A DNA stretch of 64,000 nucleotides from Gp1-AA133 sp964641665. GTDB taxonomy: Bacteria; Acidobacteriota; Terriglobia; Terriglobales; Acidobacteriaceae. Position 1 is the first letter of the stretch. Every line of letters starts with the position of its first letter. Of the stretch, positions 8,834 through 16,526 are shown piece after piece. The notes below the pieces were generated by a model. The model was not told where the DNA came from. It made no database searches and saw only the letters and a list, made by a program, of their open reading frames with translations. The stretch is taken from positions 11,279-75,278 of the forward strand of contig CAZXKO010000097.1 of the NCBI GenBank assembly GCA_964641665.1, in the 5' to 3' direction. The position numbers and the translations under genes were made by a program.

Positions 8834-9223
8834 AACTAAGCCTTCATTATAAGAGCGACAGCACGCTCTGACGGACCCTGCTCGAAAGGTCTACTGACGG
8901 TTCACCCAGGCTTGCGAGTCCCAACATTTTCAGAAGATTGGGACATCAGTTGTCGAAATCAGGCGTAGCTGAGTTGAAAAAGGAACCAAGGTAGAAATTT
9001 CGATGAACTTTCAGTCTCTGTGGCGGACCAACATTTAACAGCTTACGAACCGATTTCCCAGACAAACGACCAAAAAGAGTTTTCCAACACCCACAGGCGA
9101 TAGCGTTCATTGACCGTTCTGAGCGAAGGGGGATGTCACAGAGTAGTAGGTTGCGCGTGACGCTATCGTCGGACGCAGAGCAGCCAAGGGGTCAGCCTGA
9201 AGCGGTCAACGAGCCAAGTGCCT
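8834..9223. other. 390-bp intergenic region, no gene seen
   Basis: Apart from the -10 box of the VWA gene (8846-8851), there is one 7-bp hairpin at 8918-8944 (GTCCCAA and TTGGGAC, 13-base loop) with no T-run on either side. This spacer is less GC-rich than its neighbours. Short frames overlapping the carrier-protein gene read as shadows. Nothing else is recognised. Confidence 0.5.
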
Positions 9224-9508
9224 TTACCTTCCGCTCCCGCCCGCAATCGAAGGCACCAGCAGAATCTCATCTCCATCCTGAAACGTGTACGTCTGGCCGC
9301 CCAGAAAGCGGATGTCTTCCTCATTCACGTACACGTTCAGAAAGCGCCGGATCTGTCCTGTCTCATCGCGCAGGTGCGGTTTCAGGTCGGGGAACTGCGC
9401 GTCCAGCACCGAAAACAACTCGCCCAGGTTCGCGGCGGAGCAGTCGAGCTTGCCGACGCCCGCCGTGTGCCGCCGCAATGCTGTGGGAATCTGCACCGTG
9501 ATCGACAT
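9224..9508 (-). CDS. MoaD/ThiS-like sulfur-carrier protein with extended tail
   Basis: The start at ATG 9508 gives 94 residues (MSITVQIPTALRRHTAGVGK to the stop). It has the beta-grasp ubiquitin-like pattern: LGELFSVLDAQFPDL, then FLNVYVNEEDIRFLGGQ, then LLVPSIAGG. The protein does not end at the Gly-Gly pair (residues 90-91) but continues with Ser-Gly-Arg. Carrier proteins of this fold work through a C-terminal Gly-Gly thiocarboxylate, so the tail would have to be trimmed, as is known for CysO- and HcyS-type systems. It starts 1 base after the stop of the upstream threonine-synthase-type gene and shares its riboswitch. No E1-like enzyme or JAMM protease gene is in the window. Confidence 0.85.
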   Translation of the reverse strand: MSITVQIPTALRRHTAGVGKLDCSAANLGELFSVLDAQFPDLKPHLRDETGQIRRFLNVYVNEEDIRFLGGQTYTFQDGDEILLVPSIAGGSGR

Positions 9509-9509
9509 G

Positions 9510-10763
9510 TTAGGCCTCCACCGCTTCGGGAACATCGAGCGTGTTGGAGAGGAAGCGCTCGAACTCCACGAGTTTCGGAGCAATCGCGGCCTCGGCCTCG
9601 TAGGCTCCAGCCAAAGCGTCGGTCGTCTTCAACCCGTTGCCCGTGATGCAGACCACAGTGGTTTCGTCCGGCAAGATGCGGCCGTCGCGAACCAGCTTGC
9701 GGGTGCAGCCCACGGTTACGCCTCCGGCGGTCTCGGTGAAGATGCCTTCCGTCTCCGCCAGCAGTTGGATCGACTCCACTACCTCGGGATCCGACACATC
9801 TTCCGACCAGCCGCCACTCTTGGTAATCGTCTTGATCGCGTAATGTCCGTCGGCCGGATTGCCGATGGCCAGTGATCGCGCGATCGTCGAGGGTTTCTGC
9901 GGCTCGATGTCCGCATTTCCGGCCTTCACCGCAGTCGAGATCGGCGAGCATCCGGTGGCCTGGGCGCCAAAGAACTTCACCGGCTTCGGATCGACCAGGC
10001 CGAGCGCGATCAACTCGTCGAACGCCTTCTTGATCTTCACGATCAGCGAGCCACCCGCCATCGGCACCACGACGTTATCTGGTAACCTCCAGCCCAGTTG
10101 TTCGGCGATCTCGAAGCCCACGGTCTTTGAGCCTTCCGCGTAATAAGGACGCAGGTTCACGTTCACGAAGCCCCAGCGATGCTCGTCGGCGATCTGCGAG
10201 CACAGGCGGTTGACCTGGTCGTAGCTGCCGGCAATGCGAACCACTTTCGCGCCGTACACCTGTGTGTTCAGAATCTTCGCGGCTTCGAGGTCGGCCGGAA
10301 TGAAGATCCACGCCTTGAAGCCGTTGCGCGCAGCCTGCGCCGCCACCGAGTTCGCCAGGTTGCCGGTCGAGGAGCAGGACACGGTATCGAATCCGAAGGC
10401 ACGCGCCTGCGACAGCGCGACCGCCACCACGCGATCCTTGAAACTGAGCGTGGGCAGGCAGACGGCGTCGTTCTTGACAAACACCTTGCGCGCGCCGATT
10501 TCCCGGGCCAGCTTGGGCGCGCTCAATAGCGGCGTGAAGCCTACGGGAAAGCTGGGCTGAAAATTCTCCGGCAGAGGGAGCAGCTCGGAGTAGCGCCACA
10601 TGTTGGGAGGGCGTTGGGCGATCTTTTCGCGCGTGAACTCAGCGCGGACGGCGTCGTAGTCGTAGCCGACTTCCAGGGCAGAGAAACAGTCGTCGCAGAT
10701 CGAGCGGGGCTGGTTACCCCAGGCCTTGCCGCACTCGCGACATCGCAGTTCGAAATGAGCCAT
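9510..10763 (-). CDS. thrC: Threonine synthase-type PLP enzyme
   Basis: A 417-residue fold-type II PLP enzyme. It begins with a zinc ribbon (Cys8, Cys11, Cys23, Cys26), then TPLLSAPKL, the PLP lysine at residue 109 in SFKDR, the phosphate loop STGNLANSVAAQAA, and PMAGGSLIVKIKKAF. This is the archaeal/plant-like threonine synthase group, which makes threonine from O-phosphohomoserine. It is preceded by a SAM-I riboswitch and followed by a MoaD/ThiS-like gene, which points to sulfur or methionine metabolism. A different beta- or gamma-replacement role, such as homocysteine formation, is therefore possible but unproven. No clear Shine-Dalgarno is visible; a near-perfect 9-bp hairpin lies at 10765-10786 just before the start. 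Confidence 0.82.
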   Translation of the reverse strand: MAHFELRCRECGKAWGNQPRSICDDCFSALEVGYDYDAVRAEFTREKIAQRPPNMWRYSELLPLPENFQPSFPVGFTPLLSAPKLAREIGARKVFVKNDAVCLPTLSFKDRVVAVALSQARAFGFDTVSCSSTGNLANSVAAQAARNGFKAWIFIPADLEAAKILNTQVYGAKVVRIAGSYDQVNRLCSQIADEHRWGFVNVNLRPYYAEGSKTVGFEIAEQLGWRLPDNVVVPMAGGSLIVKIKKAFDELIALGLVDPKPVKFFGAQATGCSPISTAVKAGNADIEPQKPSTIARSLAIGNPADGHYAIKTITKSGGWSEDVSDPEVVESIQLLAETEGIFTETAGGVTVGCTRKLVRDGRILPDETTVVCITGNGLKTTDALAGAYEAEAAIAPKLVEFERFLSNTLDVPEAVEA

Positions 10764-10840
10764 CGGGCTACTCGCATTCTTGCGGGTAGCTTCAGGACGA
10801 GTCTCTCTGGGAATGACGGGTGTGGGAGAAAAGGTCCTGT

Positions 10841-10879
10841 AAAAAACGAAGACCTCTTCTCCGGGTAGGAAAAGAGGTT
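10841..10879 (-). terminator. Intrinsic terminator of the SAM riboswitch expression platform
   Basis: On the minus strand ACCTCTT and AAGAGGT form a stem around a 13-base loop, followed by CTTCG and a run of six T. It sits between the aptamer (ends 10913) and the thrC start (10763), as expected for SAM-dependent transcription termination. Confidence 0.75.
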
Positions 10880-10912
10880 ACGGGAAAACGGGAATAAAAG
10901 CCGCTTGCCCGA

Positions 10913-11026
10913 ATCTCATGTTCCCCGTTTCCAGGAGAGAGTTGGCACCAAGCAATCGGGATATATGATCCCGATCCGGTTGCCGTGGCGTCACAGGGCT
11001 CGTCCCTCAGCCACTCTGCATGAAAT
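10913..11026 (-). ncRNA. SAM-I (S-box) riboswitch aptamer
   Basis: The minus strand shows the conserved S-box pieces in order: AGAGTGGCTGAGGGACGAG, then CCCTGTGACGCCACGGCAACC, a variable hairpin (ATCGGGATCATATATCCCGAT), then GGTGCCAACTC and AACATGAGAT. P1 pairs ATTTCATG (11026-11019) with CATGAGAT (10920-10913). TGGC and GCCA close P2 with the kink-turn GAGGGAcGAG. A terminator and a promoter lie in the right places. In known S-box RNAs, SAM binding favours the terminator, so high SAM would switch off the two genes downstream. Confidence 0.88.
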
Positions 11027-11063
11027 TCAAGGTCTGCCCGGTGAGGGGCAAACTTGGAGATAG

Positions 11064-11092
11064 ATACTACGCGTCACAACGGGGTGTGTCAA
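11064..11092 (-). promoter_or_regulatory. Sigma-70 type promoter of the riboswitch-thrC-carrier operon
   Basis: On the minus strand TTGACA (11092-11087), a 17-base spacer and TAGTAT (11069-11064). The start of transcription would be about 30 bases before the aptamer. Confidence 0.78.
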
Positions 11093-11136
11093 GCGGAGTG
11101 GGCAACCTCGCTCAGGTCGAGGGGCGTTTGGCATGT

Positions 11137-11223
11137 TCACCGCCCCATCCAGATCGCAATGACGACTACCACAACAATGCCAAGCGCGTAGCCGATCAGC
11201 TTCGCTTTGCCCACTCTCGTCAT
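11137..11223 (-). CDS. Possible 28-residue single-helix membrane protein
   Basis: ATG at 11223 gives MTRVGKAKLIGYALGIVVVV and then VIAIWMGR. A short basic head is followed by one strongly hydrophobic helix, a plausible small membrane protein. Its start overlaps the beginning of the divergent maf-like frame and there is no good Shine-Dalgarno, so it may be chance. Confidence 0.3.
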   Translation of the reverse strand: MTRVGKAKLIGYALGIVVVVVIAIWMGR

Positions 11224-11787
11224 GTGCTCATCGAGTATGCCTGAGTCGAGTGAAGCCTGTCCGCCGATGGAGCTGCTGGGCCTGGCCTATGAAACGCGTC
11301 CAAGCGAGATCGACGAAAAGGCCATTCGCGATGACGACCCCGCCGAACTGACTCGCAAGCTCGCCGAAGCGAAGGCCATGAAGGTTGCGAGCGAGTATCC
11401 CGACGCAGTTGTTGTCTCGGGGGATGCAGTAGCCGCGCAGGGTAAGCAGATCTTTGAAAAGCCGCGCAGCCTCGAGGAAGCTGCGCAATTCCTGCGACAG
11501 CTCTCCGGAAGCACGTTCCAGTTTGTGACCGCGCTCGACGTCATCCACTCAAGACGCGGAAGTTGCTCTCGACGGTGGAAACTTCCGATATCACGTTCCG
11601 GCAATTAGTGGAGCGCGAATTCCAGGCCTATATCAGCAAGTACGCGGTGCTGACCTATGCCGGCGCATTTGAAGACGACGCGGTTCGGATGTTTGCCGAG
11701 CGCATCTCGGGCAGTTACAACATCGGGACGGCACTGCCGGTAAGTCGGTTGATCGTCTTTCTGCGTGAGCAGGGGGTGGAGATTTAA
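11207..11787 (+). pseudogene. Maf-like nucleotide pyrophosphatase, frameshifted
   Basis: Two frames together cover a Maf/YhdE-type protein. The first has MELLGLAYETRPSEIDEKA, VVVSGDAVAAQGKQIFEKP and GSTFQFVTALDVIH; the second resumes with KLLSTVETSDITFRQL and ends SYNIGTALPVSRLIVFLREQ. One missing A at about 11551-11553 explains the break. The N-terminus is also poor: the SxSPRR motif of the family is not readable, though KPVRR appears in another frame just before MELL, so a second indel is possible. Maf proteins hydrolyse non-canonical nucleoside triphosphates. As read, the gene is probably not functional. Confidence 0.7.
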
Positions 11788-11917
11788 ACCGCCGCGCTTC
11801 TGGCCGGCTGGAGGTCGTGTCCAAGCCAGGAGCACTCCATCACGGTAACGGCGTCGCTGTCGCGGTAGAATACAGCTCCGCCTTTACCGATCAACCCTCG
11901 AGAGGTGGCCCCATAGC

Positions 11918-12775
11918 ATGCAGACCGTTCTTTTCGTCGGCATAGTCGTCTCCCTGCTCATTTACTACGCGATCTGGTACTGGGGCCATCGCGGTCATCG
12001 CATGATCGCGCGCGGGACGAAGACCCTCAACGCACTCGAGCTGGTTACCGCCTCCTATCGTGCAGGCGACTACCAGACGGCGCTCCAACAAGCCGAAGGC
12101 CTGAAGCAGGGGTTCTCGAAAACGGCGGAATACTGTTTCTTCCGCGGCACCATGCTGCATCAACTGGGACGGATTTCTGAGGCAGAGGCCAGCCTTCGCG
12201 AAGGGCTGGCGCTTGAAACCGAGGCGCGACGCCAGGCATTGGCCAGCAATGTTCTTGGTACCGTTCTGATGGATATGGAGCGCTATCCCGAAGCACTCTC
12301 CTGCTTTGAAGATTCGATCCGGGCATGGCTGGATCGGGGCACCGGTCACCGTGAGATTGCGGAAGTGTGGCTGCGGCAGGGACGCAATCTCCCCGAAGCG
12401 CTCACCCGCGCCCGCCGGGCGGTGGAGATCGATCGCGCATCTCCGGCGCTCAGCGCAGAAACGCACGAGTACAGAGTCGGAGAAGACCTGGCCCTGCTCG
12501 CCTGGGCGGAGGCAGCGAATTCGTCGAACATCGAACGGGTGGATGCCCTGCTGGCCGAGGCCTTCCCGTTGTGTGCCAGCGCGGCCAAGATGGTCCAGGC
12601 CCAACAGCACTATTACGCGGGACGAGCCTATTCGGCCCTGCAACTGCTGGAAAAGGCTGCGGAGCAGTTTCTGCAGGCGCGGACCGTTGATCCCCAAGGC
12701 CAGTTCGGCAGGCTGGCCGCCGCGATGACGCACCCTCCAAACTCAACAACCCCAGGCCCAACACCCAAGACCTAA
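11918..12775 (+). CDS. Membrane-anchored TPR protein
   Basis: 285 residues. An N-terminal hydrophobic segment (about 2-22) is followed by helical repeats of TPR type: YRAGDYQTALQQAEGLKQGF, MLHQLGRISEAEASLREGLA, MDMERYPEALSCFEDSIR and, near the end, YYAGRAYSALQLLEKAAEQF. It is probably an inner-membrane scaffold with a cytoplasmic TPR domain. The last residues (HPPNSTTPGPTPKT) are low-complexity and run into the dispersed repeat at 12745-12785, so the true end may once have been earlier. No partner is evident. Confidence 0.75.
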   Translation: MQTVLFVGIVVSLLIYYAIWYWGHRGHRMIARGTKTLNALELVTASYRAGDYQTALQQAEGLKQGFSKTAEYCFFRGTMLHQLGRISEAEASLREGLALETEARRQALASNVLGTVLMDMERYPEALSCFEDSIRAWLDRGTGHREIAEVWLRQGRNLPEALTRARRAVEIDRASPALSAETHEYRVGEDLALLAWAEAANSSNIERVDALLAEAFPLCASAAKMVQAQQHYYAGRAYSALQLLEKAAEQFLQARTVDPQGQFGRLAAAMTHPPNSTTPGPTPKT

Positions 12776-12785
12776 GACCCAAGGC
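12745..12785. repeat. Low-complexity intergenic repeat (CCAACACCCAAGACC type)
   Basis: Degenerate units such as CCCAACACCCAAGACCTAAG overlap the end of the TPR gene. Related copies, in either orientation, lie at 13615-13665, 51890-51930 and 61589-61616. Confidence 0.6.
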
Positions 12786-12817
12786 CCCGGGTTCGACGGC
12801 TGGGATAAAATTCACCC

Positions 12818-13366
12818 ATGGCGCTCAAGTTCACAACATCTCACCTGGAAGATTCGCTTACGCTGTTCCGCTACTGCAAGAAGCAGGCCGAAGGCGCGAT
12901 GGCGCAGGTCCCCGATGAGCAACTCTTCGCCGCGCTCGATCCGGAGATGAATTCGATCGCGATTGTCGTGAAGCATATGGCGGGGAACATGCGCTCGCGC
13001 TGGACCGACTTTCTCACCAGCGACGGCGAGAAGCCGGACCGCAACCGCGACAGTGAGTTCGAGGAGCCTCCGACGACGCGGGGAGCTCTAATGAAGATGT
13101 GGGAAGCAGGTTGGAGCTCCCTGTTCACGGCCCTGGAACCGCTCAAGGAAGCCGACTTAGCCCGCGCGGTAACGATCCGGGGTGAAGTCCATTCCGTGAC
13201 CCAGGCGATTAACCGCCAACTCGCCCATTACTCCTATCACGTCGGTCAGATTGTTTTCCTCGCCAAGCACTTTCAGCACGCACAATGGAAGTCGCTCAGC
13301 GTGCCCCGCAACCAGTCCGCCAAGTTCAACCAGCGAGTGGCCGCGGGAGAAACCAGCCAGCGGTGA
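12818..13366 (+). CDS. DinB-like protein (DUF1572 type)
   Basis: 182 residues with the four-helix DinB/YfiT layout. SIAIVVKHMAGNMRSRWTDF supplies the first metal-ligand His, and HYSYHVGQIVFLAKH near residue 145 supplies the two His of the HxxxHxxQ-type motif. The DUF1572 subgroup often has the same length. Enzymes of this superfamily bind a divalent metal and include thiol transferases, but the substrate here is unknown. It stands alone, with dispersed repeats before and after. Confidence 0.8.
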   Translation: MALKFTTSHLEDSLTLFRYCKKQAEGAMAQVPDEQLFAALDPEMNSIAIVVKHMAGNMRSRWTDFLTSDGEKPDRNRDSEFEEPPTTRGALMKMWEAGWSSLFTALEPLKEADLARAVTIRGEVHSVTQAINRQLAHYSYHVGQIVFLAKHFQHAQWKSLSVPRNQSAKFNQRVAAGETSQR

Positions 13367-13397
13367 TCGGTACAACAAGGCCAAAGACCCCGCAACT

Positions 13398-13553
13398 CTA
13401 CTTTGACTGTTTGTCTCCAAACAACGTCTGGATACGCCCGTCACCGAGATCTTTTACGCGTCCCTGCAGAGTCTTCCAGCGGAAATAAATGTAAGCAGCG
13501 ATGACAGCTGCACCCACGACAAATCCCAAGGTGTCGCGAAGAATCCCTTTCAT
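13398..13553 (-). CDS. Small single-helix membrane protein
   Basis: The start at ATG 13553 gives 51 residues, MKGILRDTLGFVVGAAVIAA then a short charged tail ending FGDKQSK. One transmembrane helix at about residues 7-24. A longer reading from 13640 would translate the dispersed repeat, so the shorter start is preferred. Function unknown. Confidence 0.5.
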   Translation of the reverse strand: MKGILRDTLGFVVGAAVIAAYIYFRWKTLQGRVKDLGDGRIQTLFGDKQSK

Positions 13554-13614
13554 ACACTCTGTCCCAAGCCACCCTTCACGTCGGTACTTCTCCAAGAAGT
13601 TCAGGCCGAGAGCT

Positions 13615-13665
13615 AAGGCCCGAAGCCTAAGACCTAACACCCAAGACCCAACACCCGCATCCCCT
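13615..13665. repeat. Low-complexity intergenic repeat
   Basis: Degenerate units of CTAAGACCTAACACCCAAGA directly before the end of ddl; the same family as 12745-12785. Confidence 0.6.
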
Positions 13666-14857
13666 ACCTGCTGTACTGGTTTTTCTTCTTATCCGCGTGG
13701 CGCTCGAGGCCCAGTTGGATCAGCCGGTCAATCAGGTCGGGATACGATAGACCTGCCGCCGCCCACAGCTTCGGATACATGCTGATCGCTGTGAAGCCGG
13801 GCATGGTATTGATCTCGTTGACGTAGAGCTTGCGGGTCTTCGGATCCATCAGGAAGTCGACGCGAGCGAGGCCCGAGCAATCCACGGCTTGGAAGGCGCG
13901 AATGGCCAGTTCCTGCACCTTTTTCGCTTCGCCCTTGGTGAGCTTGGCAGGGATGATCAACTCCGAGCCTTCGTCGAGATACTTCGCGGCATAGTCGTAG
14001 AACTCCTTGACCGGCACGATCTCTCCGGCCACCGACGCCTGCGGGCGATCGTTGCCTAGCACCGAGCACTCGATCTCGCGCGCCTTGTGCTTGGAGCCGC
14101 CCACGCTCTGCTCGATGACGATCTTCCGATCAAATTTCGCCGCTTCATAGATCGCGGGGCCAAGCTCTTTCCGGTTGCGCGCCTTGGAAATCCCAACGGA
14201 CGATCCAAGGTTCGCGGGCTTCACGAACACCGGGTACTTCAGCTGGCGATCGACAAGATTCTCGGCTTTCTTGTGGTCGGCGTCCCAGACGCCGCGCAGG
14301 ATGGTCACGTGCTTCACGATGGGCAGGCCCGCCGCGTGGAACAAGGCTTTCATGATGTCCTTGTCCATGCCCGCGGCCGAGCCGAGCACGCCCGCGCCGA
14401 CGTAGGGGATGTCGGCCAGTTCGAGCAGTCCCTGGATGGTTCCATCCTCGCCGAAGGTGCCATGCAACACTGGGAAAATCACGTCGACGTTGATGGCGCG
14501 ATCGGAAGCCCGGCGCAGCGCGCTCGCATCGGTCTGAAATGGGGTAAGCGAGCTCGTCGCGCGATGTACCGGCTCAGGCGGCACGACAACGGCCTCGCCG
14601 CTCGCGAGCACAGCTGCGCCGGGCGTGGCCTCAGGATCGCCCGCGCGCAGATGCTTCGACTCATCCGGGGCCTTGCCCTGAAGCAGCCGCTCGGCGTCGC
14701 CCGCGGTCAGCCAGCGGCCATCCTTGGTGATGCCGATGGGCACGACCTCGTACTTGCTTCTATCGATGGCATTGACCACGGACGCGGCCGAGAGCAGCGA
14801 CACTTCGTGCTCTCCGCTGCGCCCGCCGAATAGGACTCCCACTCGCAATTTTTTCAT
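13664..14857 (-). CDS. ddl: D-alanine--D-alanine ligase
   Basis: The start at ATG 14857 (MKKLRVGVLFGGRSGEHEVS) gives 397 residues; upstream codons to 14896 do not look like the family. The first motif GGRSGEHEVSL, the ATP-grasp stretch YPVFVKPANLGSSVGISK, and the metal-binding end RVDFLMDPKTRKLYVNEINT followed by MPGFT are all complete. The length fits the DdlA-like class. It joins two D-Ala to make the dipeptide for peptidoglycan, in the cytoplasm. The gene stands alone here rather than in the dcw cluster. Confidence 0.94.
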   Translation of the reverse strand: MKKLRVGVLFGGRSGEHEVSLLSAASVVNAIDRSKYEVVPIGITKDGRWLTAGDAERLLQGKAPDESKHLRAGDPEATPGAAVLASGEAVVVPPEPVHRATSSLTPFQTDASALRRASDRAINVDVIFPVLHGTFGEDGTIQGLLELADIPYVGAGVLGSAAGMDKDIMKALFHAAGLPIVKHVTILRGVWDADHKKAENLVDRQLKYPVFVKPANLGSSVGISKARNRKELGPAIYEAAKFDRKIVIEQSVGGSKHKAREIECSVLGNDRPQASVAGEIVPVKEFYDYAAKYLDEGSELIIPAKLTKGEAKKVQELAIRAFQAVDCSGLARVDFLMDPKTRKLYVNEINTMPGFTAISMYPKLWAAAGLSYPDLIDRLIQLGLERHADKKKNQYSR

Positions 14858-14963
14858 GACGATTTCAGTGTGGATGCAGTGGCTGGTTCGAGTCAAACAT
14901 CGCCCGATAATCTTCTAGATTCCGGAGAACCCATGGCGAAAAGACCCTGTGCAAGGGCATTGG

Positions 14964-15419
14964 TTAGTTCTTCGTGCTCGCCTCTTGAACGAGGGCAATT
15001 TCGTGCTTGGCGTGGCATTCAGCCTGCGGGTCGTAGACTGCGGTGCCCGCGAACTGGTCTTTGGAAGAACGGAACTCCAGCGGCGGACGGCGCACGTGGG
15101 GCGGCAGCCCGGCGAAGGTCACCTTGCCCTCATTGTTGGTATACGCCTCGAGGTCCAGCCGACGCACTCCCGCAAACCCATATGCGATGTGAACCTTCAC
15201 GCTCGCCGCCGCCACCGGTTTCCCGTCTTTCGTCACGGTGAGTTCTACGGAGCAAGGGCCAGCTCCTCCGTCCATCACGGGGACGGTTTGCGATGCCGCG
15301 GGTGAACCGGGAGGGGTAGAGGTCCCTTGCTGGTTGGACGGTGCCTGGGCCCCGGAAAGCACGCCACTCAATCCGGTGGCGAGAACGAGACAGGCCGGCA
15401 TGGATCGCAATTTCCTCAT
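14964..15419 (-). CDS. Secreted protein with carboxypeptidase-regulatory-like domain
   Basis: ATG 15419 gives 151 residues with signal peptide (MRKLRSMPACLVLATGLSGV). After a Pro/Thr/Gln-rich linker the segment VELTVTKDGKPVAAASVKVH and, later, EAYTNNEGKVTFAGLPPHV have the pattern of a beta-sandwich of the carboxypeptidase-regulatory/CNA-B kind. Only two Cys remain in the mature part. Probably extracytoplasmic, role unknown. An upstream reading to 15533 overlaps the arginase gene and is unlikely. Confidence 0.6.
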   Translation of the reverse strand: MRKLRSMPACLVLATGLSGVLSGAQAPSNQQGTSTPPGSPAASQTVPVMDGGAGPCSVELTVTKDGKPVAAASVKVHIAYGFAGVRRLDLEAYTNNEGKVTFAGLPPHVRRPPLEFRSSKDQFAGTAVYDPQAECHAKHEIALVQEASTKN

Positions 15420-15462
15420 GACGAGATCCAGAACAAGATTCCCACACTCGGGCTCGCCGCCC

Positions 15463-16410
15463 CTAGAGAATTTTCTTCCCGAACGCTGACAGCGAAAGTT
15501 CCACCGCGAGGTCGGCCGTCTGGTTGTGTTCATCGATGACGGGATTCACCTCGACGATCTCAAAGCTCAGCAGCCGCCCGTGGTCGGCGATGATCTCCAT
15601 GGCGAGGTGAGCCTCGCGATACGTCGCACCGCCCCACACCGGAGTGCCCACACCGGGCGCGTCTTCGGGATCGATCCAGTCCATATCGAGCGAGACGTGA
15701 TAGCCGGCGGTTCCGCGGCCGGCCATGCGCAGGGCTTCTTCCATTACGGCGCGCATGCCGCGCTCGTCGATGTCGCGCATGGTGAAGACCTCAACGCCGG
15801 CGCGGAGGATGTTTTCTTTTTCATGGGCGTCGACGTCGCGAATTCCCACCAGCACGCAATTCTCCGGCCGCACCTTGGGCGAGAAATTGAAAATGTTGCC
15901 TAGTTCCGCCGGCCCCAGCCCCATCAACGCAGCCAGCGGCATCCCGTGCACGTTGCCGCTGGGCGAAGTCTCCGGCGTGTTCATATCGCTGTGCGCGTCC
16001 ATCCAGATCAGGCCGATCTTCTGATTCTGCCGGCGATAGAACTCAGCCACGCCAGCCACGGTGCCGGCCGCAACCGAGTGGTCGCCGCCCAACACCATCG
16101 GCACCTTCCCCGCCTCCAGCGTCTTCAACACTAGCTCCGCGCTCTTCGTGCACGTCGCCGTGATCTCCCGGAGATACTTGGCGTGCGCCGCGCCTTCTTT
16201 CTTCTGCTCCGGGATCGCCACCGCGACATTCCCGCCGTCTTCGACGACGTGGCCTATGGATTCAAGACGCGCTTCCAGGCCGGCCACACGCACGGCGGAA
16301 GGGCCCATGTCGACCCCACGCCGGGACTGGCCCAGATCGAGGGGAACGCCGATCACGCGGATCTGCCGCGGCGTAACGCTGCTGAAGTTTGCGTTGGGAC
16401 TTGGAGACAT
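15463..16410 (-). CDS. rocF: Arginase
   Basis: The start at ATG 16410 gives 315 residues (MSPSPNANFSSVTPRQIRVI). Ureohydrolase motifs are complete: LGGDHSVAAGTVAG, WMDAHSDMNTPETSPSGNVH, and SLDMDWIDPEDAPGVGTP, which supply the Asp and His ligands of the Mn2+ pair. GVDMGPSAVR and MPLAALMGLG near the substrate side favour arginase over agmatinase. It converts arginine to ornithine and urea. A longer frame from 16599 would include a dispersed repeat and overlap asnS, so it is not used. Confidence 0.92.
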   Translation of the reverse strand: MSPSPNANFSSVTPRQIRVIGVPLDLGQSRRGVDMGPSAVRVAGLEARLESIGHVVEDGGNVAVAIPEQKKEGAAHAKYLREITATCTKSAELVLKTLEAGKVPMVLGGDHSVAAGTVAGVAEFYRRQNQKIGLIWMDAHSDMNTPETSPSGNVHGMPLAALMGLGPAELGNIFNFSPKVRPENCVLVGIRDVDAHEKENILRAGVEVFTMRDIDERGMRAVMEEALRMAGRGTAGYHVSLDMDWIDPEDAPGVGTPVWGGATYREAHLAMEIIADHGRLLSFEIVEVNPVIDEHNQTADLAVELSLSAFGKKIL

Positions 16411-16423
16411 AAGAATGTCGAGT

Positions 16424-16525
16424 TTCGATTGCCGATTTCGCAGCCTTGAGCGGGGCCTCGCCGTCCACCATCGACCGATTGCGATTTGTAAATCGCCAAT
16501 CGGCAAATCGCCAATCGCAATTCTA
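16424..16525. repeat. Low-complexity intergenic repeat (CGATTGCGATTT / AATCGCCAATCG type)
   Basis: Degenerate tandem of 8-10-base units such as AATCGCCAATCGGCAAATCG between arginase and asnS. A related stretch occurs at 23343-23425 (TTTCCGATTTGCGATTGTCG). Confidence 0.6.
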
Positions 16526-16526
16526 C

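Noticed and set aside
9133..9501. Plus-strand frame over the MoaD-like gene
   Set aside because: Shadow of the carrier gene; product rich in Arg, Ser and Pro with no motif.
14878..14945. tRNA-like GGTTCGAGTC near the start of ddl
   Set aside because: No acceptor stem, anticodon arm or D arm can be paired around it.
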